Shown: piece after piece, positions 36,822 to 48,193 of the stretch
Layout: every line of letters starts with the position of its first letter
Position numbering within the stretch: position 1 is the first letter of the stretch
Source: Microbacterium sp.
GTDB taxonomy: Bacteria > Actinomycetota > Actinomycetes > Actinomycetales > Microbacteriaceae
NCBI GenBank assembly: GCA_003524435.1
Contig: DQHP01000040.1
Span: 51,503-115,502 of the forward strand
DNA: 64,000 bases
Reading direction: 5' to 3'
Position numbers and translations under genes: made by a program
The notes under the pieces: generated by a model
What the model was told of the DNA's origin: nothing
The model's input: only the letters and a program-made list of their open reading frames with translations
Database searches by the model: none

Positions 36822-37849
36822 CCTATGAGACCGATCGTCTTGAGCGTCTCCTGTGTGGTGGCGGTGTCCCCTTCCAAGAAGGAAGAGAACTCGTCGCCGA
36901 CCATGAACGCATCGGTCCAGCCGTTGGTTTCCAACGTGCTCGTCCAGGAATCGCTGTCGTGCGCCGCAGTGACAAGGTCCTCGAGCGCACTCTTCTCGTC
37001 GTCGGAGATCCCGCCGGGTGCGATCAGTCCGCGCCAGTTGGTCACGACGATATCGATTCCCTCATCACTCAGCGTCGGCGCCTCAGGCAGCAGCAGTGCT
37101 GGCTCACTGGAGGACACCGCGAGTGCCTTCAACTCCCCCGCTTCGACTTGCTGAGCGAACTCACCGACGCCAGAGATTCCTGCCTCAACCTGTCCGCCGA
37201 GCAGCAGTGTCAGTGCTTCGCCTCCACCCGAGTTGGCAATGTAGTTCAGGGTGGTGGGTACATCTGAGGCGTCGACCCCTGCGTCTGTGAGAATGAGCGC
37301 GGCAAGGATGTGGTCGATGCCTCCTGCCGACCCGCCAGTGACGGCCATGTCCGCCCCCTCATCGACCCAGGCATCGACGAAATCGGTCACCGTGTCATAT
37401 GGGCTGTCCTTGGGCACGACGATCACCAGGGGCTCTTCGGTGAGCTTCGCAATCGGTGTCATGTCTTCGACGCGAACTTCAGATGCGTTTGTCTCGACCG
37501 CACCAATCATCACACTGCCGGTGATCATCAGCGTGTTTACATTCGTCTCGGTGGCGAGGGAGGCGAGTCCGACAGTGCCACCGGCACCGCCAATGTTGGT
37601 CACCGGAGCCGACGACACCAGCGATTCATCGCTGACCGCTTGCGCGAATGCTCGTGCGGTCTGGTCCCAGCCGCCGCCAGGGTCAGCGGGGGCGATAACG
37701 GCAACACTGTCGATGCTCGATCCGCCATCACCGCCGCTGTCCCCGCCACCGCTCGACGGGGTACCAGAGCACGCTGCAAGACTCATTGTCGCGACGCCAA
37801 CCATGGCGCCGACCATCAGCCGGGTGCGTGTACGGGTGCGCTGTGTCAT
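36818..37849 (-). CDS. tctC: Tripartite tricarboxylate transporter receptor TctC, lipoprotein
   Basis: Extracytoplasmic carboxylate receptor, 343 residues. A lipoprotein signal ends in SLAAC (Cys27), followed by a Gly/Ser linker. The Bug/TctC fold signatures are IAPADPGGGWDQTARAFA, NIGGAGGTVGLASLA and TGGSAGGIDHILA. First gene of tctCBA. It is divergent from a two-component system with a 158-bp shared control region holding two palindromes. It presumably delivers a citrate-like acid to TctAB and may also be needed for sensing. Confidence 0.95.
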   Translation of the reverse strand: MTQRTRTRTRLMVGAMVGVATMSLAACSGTPSSGGGDSGGDGGSSIDSVAVIAPADPGGGWDQTARAFAQAVSDESLVSSAPVTNIGGAGGTVGLASLATETNVNTLMITGSVMIGAVETNASEVRVEDMTPIAKLTEEPLVIVVPKDSPYDTVTDFVDAWVDEGADMAVTGGSAGGIDHILAALILTDAGVDASDVPTTLNYIANSGGGEALTLLLGGQVEAGISGVGEFAQQVEAGELKALAVSSSEPALLLPEAPTLSDEGIDIVVTNWRGLIAPGGISDDEKSALEDLVTAAHDSDSWTSTLETNGWTDAFMVGDEFSSFLEGDTATTQETLKTIGLIG

Positions 37850-37932
37850 GAACTCCTCCTCGAGTCCCTTCGCCCGACGCTGTTGTCGGAGCCAGGTGCC
37901 GCGAGCTTATGGCGGAGCTCGCGGCACAGTGA

Positions 37933-37977
37933 GGTTGTGTTCACAACCGCGAGTTTTGGTCATTTCGTACCCAAAAC
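37933..37977. promoter_or_regulatory. Two inverted repeats in the tct / two-component divergent promoter
   Basis: GGTTGTG-TT-CACAACC (37933-37948) and GTTTTGG-N11-CCAAAAC (37953-37977) lie between tctC and the sensor gene. Both are perfect 7-bp repeats. They are plausible binding sites for the response regulator encoded at 39600, because CitB/DctR-type regulators act on the adjacent transporter. Confidence 0.55.
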
Positions 37978-38019
37978 CTACGATCACGGCTCGCCTAACA
38001 TAGGAGGGTGGTGAAGGCG

Positions 38020-39603
38020 ATGACGCTCCGCACGCAGCTTGTGCTGCTGCAAGTGGTGATTGTGCTCGCTATCGTGCTCACGGCGGCCCTCGCCGCAATG
38101 CTGATGCAAGAGCGCCAGATTCGCGAAGCATCCCAAGAGCGCATGATCGCTGTTGCGCAATCGGTCGCGCAGCTGCCGACAATTCTCGATGCCTACGACG
38201 ATCCCGATCCCGCAGCGGTGATTCAACCGATCGCAGAGTTGATCCGTGATTCTTCCAATGTCGCTTATGTTGTCGTCACTGATGACGACGGCCTCCGCTA
38301 TTCTCATCCGAATCCCGACCGCATCGGAGAACCGGTCTCTACCGATCCCAGCGTGCCCCTGTCTGGCGAGATGTATGTGGGGACTCAGACCGGAACCCTC
38401 GGAGAATCCTGGCGAGTGAAAGTGCCGATCTTCGACGAAGCAGGCGCCGTCATCGGCCAGGTCTCGGTCGGCATTCTCGAATCCGCTCTGCATGCGGATC
38501 TTCTCGGTGACATCACCGGATTCCTGCTCGCACTGGGCATCGCCACCGTGATCGGCGTGGTGGCAGCAACTGGCGTTGCGAGGATCGTCCGCAGGCGCAT
38601 CTATGGGCTGGAGCCCGATGAGATCAGAGGGCTGCTCGAGACTCGTGAGGCGACCCTGCACGGCATCCGCGAGGGCATGTTAGCGCTCGACGGGGAGGGC
38701 CGTGTCTCGTTGTGCAATGATGCGGCAGCACGCTTGCTCGGCCTGTCTTCACCCGCCGAGGCAATTGGTCGGCCCGCATCCGAGCTCGTTGATGATCTCA
38801 TGATGTTGATCACAGAGACAGATGCGGATGACATGGCCGCCTCACAACGCCTCGTGCTCTCTGGAGAGCGGGTCCTTGTCGCGCGCGCCGCCCCCGTGCG
38901 TGTGCAGAACCGTCGCGTCGGCACGGTAGTCACCTTGATGGATCGCACGGAGCTCGATCATGCGCTCCGCGAGCTCGCTGGCGCACAGAGTCTCGCCGAG
39001 GGACTCCGTGCACAACAGCATGAGTTCTCCAATACGTTGCACACGATCGGTGGCCTGCTCGAACTTGGTGAAGTCAACGCCGTGCGGCGGGTGATCGAGC
39101 GGTCTGCGGACGGCGGAGCGCTCAACAGACTCGACGCTCCAGATGGCATCCAAGACATCGAATTAGCCGCTGTACTGTTGGCGAAACGAGCAAGAGCGCG
39201 CGAGCTCGGTGTCGATCTCACGATCGCCGATGACAGCCACCTTCTCGCTGGCCCGGGTAACGGTGATCTCGGAACGGTCGCCGGGAATCTTCTCGATAAT
39301 GCGCTGGATGCTGCGGGCCGGGGTGGTCATGTCACCTTCGCTATCGCGCAGGATGAGGCCAAGAGTCTTCGCATTCAGGTAGACGACGACGGACCAGGCG
39401 TCCCCATAGAACGACGCGGCGCCGTGTTTAGGCTCGGCTTTTCCACGAAGCACGATGATCGTCAGCGCGGCTACGGTCTGACCCTTGTGGCCCGGATCGT
39501 TGAGCGTCGTCGCGGTTCGATTGATCTCTCGCCCTCGGAAAGCGGCGGCGCCCGCTTCACCGTGCAGATCCCTGCAACAGAGCTTGTGACGGTCATACAA
39601 TGA
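38020..39603 (+). CDS. Sensor histidine kinase, CitA/DcuS type
   Basis: Membrane sensor for carboxylates, about 527 residues. Helix 1 (about 3-28) and helix 2 (about 167-190) flank a PAS-like extracytoplasmic domain with LRYSHPNPDRIGEPV, the usual CitA/DcuS ligand-site region. A cytoplasmic PAS (LHGIREGMLALDGEGRVS), then the kinase core: H-box QQHEFSNTLHTIGG, N-box GNLLDNALDA and G-boxes DDGPGVP, KHDDRQRGYGLTL. AGGAGG sits 12 bases before ATG 38020; GTG 38011 or 38008 would be too close. It overlaps the regulator by four bases. Confidence 0.92.
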   Translation: MTLRTQLVLLQVVIVLAIVLTAALAAMLMQERQIREASQERMIAVAQSVAQLPTILDAYDDPDPAAVIQPIAELIRDSSNVAYVVVTDDDGLRYSHPNPDRIGEPVSTDPSVPLSGEMYVGTQTGTLGESWRVKVPIFDEAGAVIGQVSVGILESALHADLLGDITGFLLALGIATVIGVVAATGVARIVRRRIYGLEPDEIRGLLETREATLHGIREGMLALDGEGRVSLCNDAAARLLGLSSPAEAIGRPASELVDDLMMLITETDADDMAASQRLVLSGERVLVARAAPVRVQNRRVGTVVTLMDRTELDHALRELAGAQSLAEGLRAQQHEFSNTLHTIGGLLELGEVNAVRRVIERSADGGALNRLDAPDGIQDIELAAVLLAKRARARELGVDLTIADDSHLLAGPGNGDLGTVAGNLLDNALDAAGRGGHVTFAIAQDEAKSLRIQVDDDGPGVPIERRGAVFRLGFSTKHDDRQRGYGLTLVARIVERRRGSIDLSPSESGGARFTVQIPATELVTVIQ

Positions 39604-40283
39604 GCCGCCTCCGCACCCTCATCGTCGAGGATGATTTCGCCGTCGCCCACGTCACACAGCGGTTCGTAGAACGGCATCCGCATTACGACGTCGTTGGCGT
39701 CGCGTCAACCGGCGCGGAAGCGCTACGACTCTTGGACGAGCTGGCACCAGATGTGATGCTGCTGGATATATATCTCCCCGACATGTCGGGGATTCACGTG
39801 CTGCGACGTGCGCGCGCAGCTGGCGCTCATGTCGAGGTGATCGCTGTCACCGCCGCCCGCGATGTCGACACCGTGCGCCGCGCTCGCACCCACGGCGTGC
39901 ACCATTACGTCGTCAAACCGTTCCCGATGCAGACCCTGCACGATCGTCTGGATGATGTCCGCCGAGCGCTGACGCGCGATGCCGAATTCACAGATACTGG
40001 CGAACTTGATCAGGCCGCCGTCGATGCCCTGATGCGGCGAGATGCCATCGCTATGGCCGGTCAGCGCAAAGGAGTTTCCCCTGCCACGCTGCAGCGCGTC
40101 GCACAGGAGATGGAGCAGCGTTCAGCAGCGGTGTCTGCGAGTGAGGTTGCCGACGTCCTCGGCATGTCGCGTGTCAGTGCCCGCCGCTATCTCGAGCGAC
40201 TCGTAGAATCCGGCTTGGCAGTCAGTGCGCCCGCGTACGGCGGCGTCGGACGTCCCGAGGTAAAGTACCGACTTCGCACGTGA
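39600..40283 (+). CDS. Response regulator, CitB/DcuR family
   Basis: A 227-residue regulator. The receiver domain (1-120) has acidic EDD near the N-terminus, the phospho-acceptor Asp in DVMLLDIYLP, a Thr in AVTAARD and Lys in VVKPFPM. The C-terminal winged-helix region (SASEVADVLGMSRVSARRYL) is typical of the CitB/DcuR group. The ATG overlaps the sensor stop (ATGA). It probably activates the divergent tctCBA operon when the sensor sees its carboxylate ligand. This is the standard layout of TctDE- and CitAB-linked systems. Confidence 0.93.
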   Translation: MSRLRTLIVEDDFAVAHVTQRFVERHPHYDVVGVASTGAEALRLLDELAPDVMLLDIYLPDMSGIHVLRRARAAGAHVEVIAVTAARDVDTVRRARTHGVHHYVVKPFPMQTLHDRLDDVRRALTRDAEFTDTGELDQAAVDALMRRDAIAMAGQRKGVSPATLQRVAQEMEQRSAAVSASEVADVLGMSRVSARRYLERLVESGLAVSAPAYGGVGRPEVKYRLRT

Positions 40284-40295
40284 TTAACGACGCGG

Positions 40296-40985
40296 CTAAG
40301 CTCCGGGGCGCAGATCAAGATCGGTGATCTGCGCATCGCGTGGCAAATCAATGGCAGTGAGGATGCTCGTGGACACAGACTCCGGATCGATAAACGATTC
40401 GGGCCGGTAATCGAGACCTTCTTGCTGATGAACTCGCTCTTGCATGGGTGTCGCAGTTCGGCCGGGATAAATCGATGTTACGCGCACGCCATTTTCGGTC
40501 TCCTCCGCGCGCAGTGCATCGGCGAGAGCCTTCAGCCCATGCTTTGAGGCGGCATACGCTGACCAATCTGCATGAGCACGTCGTCCCGCGCCTGAGTTCA
40601 CAAAAACGACCTGGCCACCAGACACCCGGAGCACAGGCAAAAGTAAGCGCGTCAGTTCAGCGGGGGCAACCAAGTTGACCGCGAGTTGCCGTTCCCACAG
40701 CGCGGGCGAGAGGTCAGCGACGCGTCCCAGGTCGACGACACCAGCAACGTGCACGAGCGAGTCGATGCGCTCCGGCAGATGCTGTTTCGAAAACGCCCAT
40801 GACAGGCGCCCCGGCTGGGCGAGATCGCCCACCAGAGTCGAAGCGCCCGGAAACTCAGCGGCAATCTCGCGAGCACGCCCAGCATCTCGGGCCAGCAGTA
40901 CGAGTTCATCACCGCGGTCTCGCAATCGACGAGCGAGAGCTCGACCAATTCCCGATCCGGCACCGGTGATCAGGTGCACGGCCAT
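40296..40985 (-). CDS. Short-chain dehydrogenase/reductase
   Basis: A classical SDR, 229 residues from ATG 40985. The cofactor motif is LITGAGSGIGRALA, with HVAGVVDLG in place of NNAG. The catalytic Ser is in VFVNSGAG and Tyr-Lys in WSAYAASKHGLKALA. The frame is open upstream to 41081 inside rsfS; the chosen ATG lies one base after the rsfS stop and begins MAVHLITGAG. It is the last gene of the nadD-rsfS run. Substrate unknown. An inverted repeat near its 3' end may end transcription. Confidence 0.9.
   Translation of the reverse strand: MAVHLITGAGSGIGRALARRLRDRGDELVLLARDAGRAREIAAEFPGASTLVGDLAQPGRLSWAFSKQHLPERIDSLVHVAGVVDLGRVADLSPALWERQLAVNLVAPAELTRLLLPVLRVSGGQVVFVNSGAGRRAHADWSAYAASKHGLKALADALRAEETENGVRVTSIYPGRTATPMQERVHQQEGLDYRPESFIDPESVSTSILTAIDLPRDAQITDLDLRPGA
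40308..40334. terminator. Possible terminator hairpin in the SDR 3' end
   Basis: A perfect 10-bp stem GCGCAGATCA / TGATCTGCGC with a 7-base loop, inside the last codons of the SDR gene and just beyond the convergent regulator gene. No T-run follows, so it may only be an mRNA-stabilising hairpin. Confidence 0.35.
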
Positions 40986-40986
40986 A

Positions 40987-41367
40987 TCAGGATGCGTCGA
41001 CAGTGGGCTCGGCGACATCGATCGGGACGACGGGGCAGTCCTTCCAGAGCCGCTCCAGCCCGTAATACACGCGCTCTTCACCGTGGAACACGTGCACGAT
41101 CAGATCGCCGAAGTCCAAGAGCACCCAGCGCGATTCCTGTCGGCCCTCGCGTCGTACTCGCTTGTGTCCGGATTCGAGAAGCTGGTCCTCGATCTCATCG
41201 GCAATCGCCGCAACGTTTCGCTCGCTGTTTCCGGTAACGATGAGGAAGATGTCGACGAGTGGCAGTGGTTCGGACACGTTCAACGCGACCAGATCTTCAC
41301 CGCCCTTCGACACAGCAGCGGCAGCAGCGATCTGCAGCATCTCTTCGGAAGTATCAGGTGATTGCAT
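40987..41367 (-). CDS. rsfS: Ribosome silencing factor RsfS
   Basis: A 126-residue member of the RsfS/Iojap family, which binds ribosomal protein uL14 and blocks subunit joining during starvation. The family signatures are EDLVALNVSEPLPLVDIFLI, GNSERNVAAIADEIED and LLDFGDLIVHVFHGEERVYY. Its ATG overlaps the stop of the acidic membrane protein gene by one base (TGATG). The nadD...rsfS order is common in bacteria, here with a lineage-specific gene inserted between. Confidence 0.96.
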   Translation of the reverse strand: MQSPDTSEEMLQIAAAAAVSKGGEDLVALNVSEPLPLVDIFLIVTGNSERNVAAIADEIEDQLLESGHKRVRREGRQESRWVLLDFGDLIVHVFHGEERVYYGLERLWKDCPVVPIDVAEPTVDAS

Positions 41368-42518
41368 CAGACCACATTCGTCGTAAATGCGACGATCAGC
41401 ACCACGGCGAGAGCGAGCGCGAGGCCGCCCGCCGTGATCGCCAGCGTCAGCATGAGTTTGTTGCCCTTTTCAGGCGCCGGAGGACGGATGACCTCGCCGG
41501 CAGGTTTTGTTGTACTGATCGCAGAACTTGCCGCGATCGGCGTGGGTGACGACGAGGGAGGCAGCTCACCGTCGATAAGCACCGCATCAGCCTCTTTGCC
41601 ATCGGCAGTGCCGTGCGCGTGGCCGTGCGAACCGATTCCGCGAGGAAGGTCATAGCTGCCCGTGATCAGAAGCTCACCCGTAGAGGCAACGGGGCCAGAG
41701 AGCGACCCGTTTCCGAGTGAGGGATTGAAGATCAGCGTATTCGGGGCAATGTTCTGCGAACCCCCCGAATTTGAAGTAATCAGTTCATCAAATGACGGTG
41801 TGAACGCCGGTACGGCATCGTGCTCCTTGAGCAGGCCCTTCCCGAAAGTCGGGTTCAAGACGGGACGCTCGCCCTCAGCGATGGGGTCATCGACCGCAGA
41901 ATCGTCTTCGGCGCTTTCGGCATCGGCGGCAACGGCTTCTACTGGAGAATCGTCAGTCTCGAGAGCGTCTTCCTCGGGGAAATCGTCAACCGAAGCGTCA
42001 TCCTCGGGAACTTCGTTCGCGGGGACGTCCTCCTCAGTCGCGGCCTCCGCAGTCGCGACATCCTCAATCGAATCATCTTCGACGGCTTCGTCGTCGGTCA
42101 CATCTTCCGTCGTGACGTCGGCGGGTACTTCGTCACTCTGCGCCTCGTCAGCAGACGCAAAAACCGGGACGCCAGAGACAATCTCGTCTTCACCCTCAGC
42201 AGAAGCATCCGTCTGAGGTTCATCATCAGTATGGGTGTCTTCAACAGCACCGATAACCGGAACAGAAGCAGTGCGGACTCGCTCGTGTTCGCGAACCTGG
42301 CGGCGGGTGAGCGGTGTTGCGTCAAGGTCGACATCTTCGTCTGATCTCGGCGCTTCAGCGGGTTCAACAGATCGTGGCACCGGCGCAGGCAGCGCGGGTG
42401 TGGCGGCGGCCGCGGCCGCCTCTTCTTCAGTGATCACCGGGGTCGCACCGGTGAGACGGATCTCCCGCAGTTGCTTGCGGGTCAGCGGCTGGTTGCCCTG
42501 CTGATCCGATGTACTCAT
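41367..42518 (-). CDS. Acidic, disordered single-pass membrane protein
   Basis: A 383-residue protein. A basic N-terminus ([15 protein letters not shown]) is echoed at about 68-80 ([17 protein letters not shown]), a possible repeated short motif. The middle (about 90-230) is almost all Asp, Glu, Val, Ala and Ser and is likely disordered. A single C-terminal helix ([20 protein letters not shown]) ends the chain without a cytoplasmic tail, so it is a tail-anchored topology. It is coupled to nadD (four-base overlap) and rsfS. Similar proteins sit in this operon in relatives; function unknown. Confidence 0.85.
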   Translation of the reverse strand: MSTSDQQGNQPLTRKQLREIRLTGATPVITEEEAAAAAATPALPAPVPRSVEPAEAPRSDEDVDLDATPLTRRQVREHERVRTASVPVIGAVEDTHTDDEPQTDASAEGEDEIVSGVPVFASADEAQSDEVPADVTTEDVTDDEAVEDDSIEDVATAEAATEEDVPANEVPEDDASVDDFPEEDALETDDSPVEAVAADAESAEDDSAVDDPIAEGERPVLNPTFGKGLLKEHDAVPAFTPSFDELITSNSGGSQNIAPNTLIFNPSLGNGSLSGPVASTGELLITGSYDLPRGIGSHGHAHGTADGKEADAVLIDGELPPSSSPTPIAASSAISTTKPAGEVIRPPAPEKGNKLMLTLAITAGGLALALAVVLIVAFTTNVV

Positions 42519-43117
42519 GCCTTGCTCCGATACAGATGATATTTCGCGATGTATTGAACGACCCCGTCAGGAACGAGGTACCACACCGGCTGATTGTCGC
42601 TCACACGCTCTCGGCATGCCGTCGAGGAGATAGAAAGCGCCGGCACCTCCAGCTGGCTCACATTTTCGCTCGGAAGGCCATCAGTACTCAGAACGTGACC
42701 TGGACGCGAGACCGCGACAAAGTGTGCCAACTCCCACAACTCATCATGGTCCCTCCAACTGAGAATTTGCGCTACGGCATCTGCTCCAGTGATGAAGAAC
42801 AGCTCAGCATCAGGTCGTTCTTGCTTCAAATCACGCAAAGTATCGATCGTGTAGGTCGGGCCTTCACGATTGACGTCGACGCGACTCACAGTGAATTGGG
42901 GGTTCGACGCCGTCGCGATCACGGTCATGAGATAGCGATGCTCGCTCTCCGTGACGTTCGTCTTCTGCCACGGCTGACCGGTCGGCACGAACACGACCTC
43001 GTCAAGGTCGAAGGAGTGCGCGACCTCGCTTGCCGCGACCAGGTGCCCGTGGTGGATCGGGTCGAATGTCCCGCCCATCACTCCGATTCGCGGGGCGCGC
43101 GTGGCCGTGGTCTTCAT
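42515..43117 (-). CDS. nadD: Nicotinate-nucleotide adenylyltransferase
   Basis: Makes nicotinic acid adenine dinucleotide from the mononucleotide and ATP in NAD synthesis. It is 200 residues, full length. The nucleotidyl-transferase motif [18 protein letters not shown] contains the HxGH signature, and [12 protein letters not shown] is the second ISSTxxR motif. [11 protein letters not shown] and [11 protein letters not shown] are further NadD blocks. The N-terminal start at 43117 lies six bases after a small membrane protein gene. Overlaps the following gene by four bases. Confidence 0.96.
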   Translation of the reverse strand: MKTTATRAPRIGVMGGTFDPIHHGHLVAASEVAHSFDLDEVVFVPTGQPWQKTNVTESEHRYLMTVIATASNPQFTVSRVDVNREGPTYTIDTLRDLKQERPDAELFFITGADAVAQILSWRDHDELWELAHFVAVSRPGHVLSTDGLPSENVSQLEVPALSISSTACRERVSDNQPVWYLVPDGVVQYIAKYHLYRSKA

Positions 43118-43122
43118 ATGCC

Positions 43123-43347
43123 CTAGTGGCCGTGCCCTGCCCCATGTGCGTCCTTGCCGTGACGCTCAGCGTAGGCCTCGGCCTTGGCCGAGTGACGGTT
43201 CGCGACGTTACGGTATGAGAAGACGACCAGGCCCATCACAGCAAAGATTCCGGCGGCGATGACACCGAAAATAAGGGTCTCCAGCGCCACATTTCCATGA
43301 TGCTCTGTCTCGGCAGCTGCCATCGCAAGGTGTGCGACGAGGTTCAT
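43123..43347 (-). CDS. Small membrane protein with His-rich tail
   Basis: A 74-residue protein. After a short N-terminal hydrophobic part, one helix (about residues 22-45, [20 protein letters not shown]) is followed by a basic and His-rich tail ([15 protein letters not shown]). It lies six bases before nadD and 52 bases after the proA end. The His-Gly tail could bind metal, which is inference only. Not recognised as a named family. Confidence 0.75.
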   Translation of the reverse strand: MNLVAHLAMAAAETEHHGNVALETLIFGVIAAGIFAVMGLVVFSYRNVANRHSAKAEAYAERHGKDAHGAGHGH

Positions 43348-43399
43348 CCTGACTCCGTTTCGTGACCGGGTGCGATTAGACGCTTCCCCATCCTAACGC

Positions 43400-44677
43400 T
43401 CAGCCGCGGGTCTGGCCTGCCCCACGCGCGAGCCACTTGGCACTTGTGAGCTCCGACAGCCCCATTGGCCCACGCGCATGCAACTTTTGCGTCGAAATGC
43501 CCACCTCGGCGCCGAATCCGAATTCCGCCCCGTCAGTAAAGCGCGTCGACGCATTGGCCATCACGACGGCCGAATCTACCTCAGCAAGAAAACGCTCGAG
43601 GTTGCCGGAATCGTTGGTGACGATCGACTCTGTGTGGCCTGTGCTGTACTGCCGAATGTGCGCAAGAGCATCATCCAACGTGTCCACGACTTTCATGGCG
43701 ATCTCAAGGCCGAGATACTCCGTGGACCAGTCTTCTTCGGTGGCCGGGATGATATTGCTGACCAGACCGGCGACCATATCATCGCCATGGATCGCCACGC
43801 CCTCACTCTGCAGCGCGCTGGCTACGACAGGCACCAGTAGCGGTGCAGCCTGACGCAGCACCAGCACGGTCTCGACGGCGTTGCACACACTGGGGCGCTG
43901 CACCTTCGCATTCACCACAATCTCGCGTGCCCAATCAATCGGAGCAGTCTCGTCCAAAACGATGTGCACCACACCGGCGCCGGTCTCGATTACCGGGACC
44001 GTAGATTCGGTCACGACAGTCTCGATCAGAGCGGCGCTTCCGCGCGGTACGAGAACGTCGATATAACCACGACCTTGCATGAGTGCTTTTGCCCCGTCGC
44101 GGCCGAAGTCATCAACTGTCTGGATCGCTTCGGCAGTGATGCCTACGCTCTCCAGTGCTCCACGCATAATCTCGACAAGGATGGTATTCGACTCTTTTGC
44201 AGCGCTCCCGCCGCGCAACACGCTCGCGTTTCCTGAGCGCAGCGCGAGCGCAGCAATGTCGACGGTCACGTTGGGCCGTGCCTCGTAGATCGCGCCAACG
44301 ACGCCGAACGGCACGCGCACCTGTTCCAGTGCCACACCATTCGGCATGCGGTGCCCGCCGATCACCTGCCCGACCGGATCAGCGAGAGCAGCAACCTCAC
44401 GCACAGCAGAGGCAAGGCCAGCGACACGTGTCGCATCCAGACGGAGTCGATCCACGAGAGATTCGACGATTCCGCCGGCCCGTCCCCGCTCAATATCGCG
44501 CGCGTTCGCCTCGATAATTCGGTCGGCATTCTCTTCAAGAGCCTGCGCAATCGACTCCAGCGCGGTCGCTTTTTCCGCGCTGGTGAGGCGGGCGGTCACA
44601 CGTGAGGCTTCTTTGGCCAGGCTCAGTCGGTCTTGAGCGGTCTGGACAGTGTCAGAAACGGCAATGTCGGGCATTCC
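43400..44677 (-). CDS. proA: Gamma-glutamyl phosphate reductase
   Basis: NADPH-dependent second step of proline synthesis, making glutamate-5-semialdehyde. The 425-residue product from ATG 44677 (MPDIAVSDTVQ) has the catalytic Cys in QRPSVCNAVETVLV, the cofactor-binding block GNASVLRGGSAAKESN and PFGVVGAIYEARPNVTVD. An upstream in-frame start (44704) is not needed. It follows proB by 44 bases in an obgE-proB-proA run. Intact and typical. Confidence 0.95.
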   Translation of the reverse strand, partial: GMPDIAVSDTVQTAQDRLSLAKEASRVTARLTSAEKATALESIAQALEENADRIIEANARDIERGRAGGIVESLVDRLRLDATRVAGLASAVREVAALADPVGQVIGGHRMPNGVALEQVRVPFGVVGAIYEARPNVTVDIAALALRSGNASVLRGGSAAKESNTILVEIMRGALESVGITAEAIQTVDDFGRDGAKALMQGRGYIDVLVPRGSAALIETVVTESTVPVIETGAGVVHIVLDETAPIDWAREIVVNAKVQRPSVCNAVETVLVLRQAAPLLVPVVASALQSEGVAIHGDDMVAGLVSNIIPATEEDWSTEYLGLEIAMKVVDTLDDALAHIRQYSTGHTESIVTNDSGNLERFLAEVDSAVVMANASTRFTDGAEFGFGAEVGISTQKLHARGPMGLSELTSAKWLARGAGQTRG

Positions 44678-44721
44678 GCCAGTGTACCGAGGGCAGGGCG
44701 CCACAGGGCGCGATATGACAG

Positions 44722-47051
<2,330 letters not shown>

Positions 47052-47067
47052 CTACCCCTTAGATACG

Positions 47068-47099
47068 CAGACGGGGCGGGCAAATGCCCGCCCCGTCTG
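47068..47099. terminator. Strong hairpin between rpmA and obgE
   Basis: A perfect 14-bp GC-rich stem CAGACGGGGCGGGC / GCCCGCCCCGTCTG with loop AAAT, 22 bp before the obgE start. No T-run follows on the minus strand, so it may attenuate read-through or protect the rplU-rpmA 3' end, not fully terminate. Confidence 0.6.
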
Positions 47100-47118
47100 G
47101 ATGATTACTGTGCTGCGA

Positions 47119-47379
47119 TTACTCAGCAGCAGCGGCAACGATGTTGACGACCTTGCGGCCGCCCTTCGCGCCGAACTCAACCGCGCCCGCTTCAAGAGCG
47201 AACAGCGTGTCGTCGCCACCGCGACCGACGCCTGCGCCGGGGTGGAAGTGCGTGCCACGCTGACGGACGATGATCTCGCCGGCGTTGACCTGCTGACCAC
47301 CGAAGCGCTTCACGCCGAGGCGCTGGGCGTTGGAGTCACGACCGTTACGGGTGGAGCTTGCGCCCTTTTTGTGTGCCAT
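47119..47379 (-). CDS. rpmA: 50S ribosomal protein L27
   Basis: Large-subunit protein near the peptidyl-transferase centre, 86 residues. It opens with [20 protein letters not shown], the standard L27 start without a cleaved N-terminal extension, followed by [20 protein letters not shown] and the rest of the conserved core. It is 21 bp after rplU. Complete. Confidence 0.97.
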   Translation of the reverse strand: MAHKKGASSTRNGRDSNAQRLGVKRFGGQQVNAGEIIVRQRGTHFHPGAGVGRGGDDTLFALEAGAVEFGAKGGRKVVNIVAAAAE

Positions 47380-47399
47380 GTCCTGAGCCTCTTCTGTGC

Positions 47400-47708
47400 T
47401 TACTTGATGCCGGTGATCTTGACGCGGGTCAGGTCCTGACGGTGGCCCTGGCGCTTCTTGTAGCCGGTCTTGTTCTTGAACTTCTGGATGATGATCTTCG
47501 GGCCGCGGAGGTTACCAATAACCTCAGCGGTGACCTTGACCTTTGCCAGCTTGTCGGCGTCGGTGGTCACCGTTGCGCCATCAACGAGAAGCACGGCGGC
47601 AAGTTCGATCTTCTCGCCCTGACCAGCCCGAACACGATCGAGCTGAACGATCGTGCCGACCTCGACCTTCTCCTGCCGCCCACCGGCGCGCACAACTGCG
47701 TAAACCAC
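47400..47708 (-). CDS. rplU: 50S ribosomal protein L21
   Basis: Large-subunit protein, 102 residues from GTG 47708 ([17 protein letters not shown]). The conserved [20 protein letters not shown] block near the C-terminus identifies L21. The frame is open 15 codons upstream, but the family starts at MVYAVV. The leader (47709-47870, minus strand) contains a GC-rich palindrome near 47811-47831 and a possible -10 TAAAGT around 47855, so it may carry an autoregulatory leader. First gene of rplU-rpmA. Confidence 0.96.
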   Translation of the reverse strand: MVYAVVRAGGRQEKVEVGTIVQLDRVRAGQGEKIELAAVLLVDGATVTTDADKLAKVKVTAEVIGNLRGPKIIIQKFKNKTGYKKRQGHRQDLTRVKITGIK

Positions 47709-47923
47709 TTCATACCTGTTTCGTTGGGGAGCTTGAGGCTCCGTAAATCTCACGGGAAGACTGTGCTTGCGTTCGTCGCAAGTCCGACGGGTGCGAACAC
47801 AAGTCTGTACCGCGTCGCCCCCGGGGGACGACTCAGCTCACGCACCAAGGGACAACTTTACCGGATATAACGCTGAGCCGCAAAGCGAGACGCTACCGTG
47901 TCGCGTCGTCGTACGATCACCTG

Positions 47924-48193
47924 ATGACCATTCTGATTGATGACCCTATCTGGCCCGCACATGGACGGTTATGGTCGCACCTGGTCAGCGTCGACAATCT
48001 CGACGAATTGCACGCCTTCGCAGCAGCGAACGCAATCCCTGAGCGAGCTTTTGACCTCGACCACTACGACGTCCCTGAAGACGCCTTTGCTCGGCTGGTT
48101 GCCGCCGGCGCTCAACACGTCGGCGGCAAAGAACTCACTCGGCGACTAATCGCCTCAGGACTCCGTATCCCCGCCCGCGATCGGCGCCACTGA
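47924..48193 (+). CDS. DUF4031 family protein
   Basis: An 89-residue soluble protein matching DUF4031: TILIDDPIWPAHGRLWSHLV at the start, LDELHAFAAANAIPERAFD in the middle and HYDVPEDAFARLVAAGA near the end. Conserved His, Trp and Asp residues suggest a catalytic or metal role, which is inference. It is divergent from rplU. Its 3' end overlaps the convergent RNase gene by 39 bp. Function unknown. Confidence 0.87.
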   Translation: MTILIDDPIWPAHGRLWSHLVSVDNLDELHAFAAANAIPERAFDLDHYDVPEDAFARLVAAGAQHVGGKELTRRLIASGLRIPARDRRH

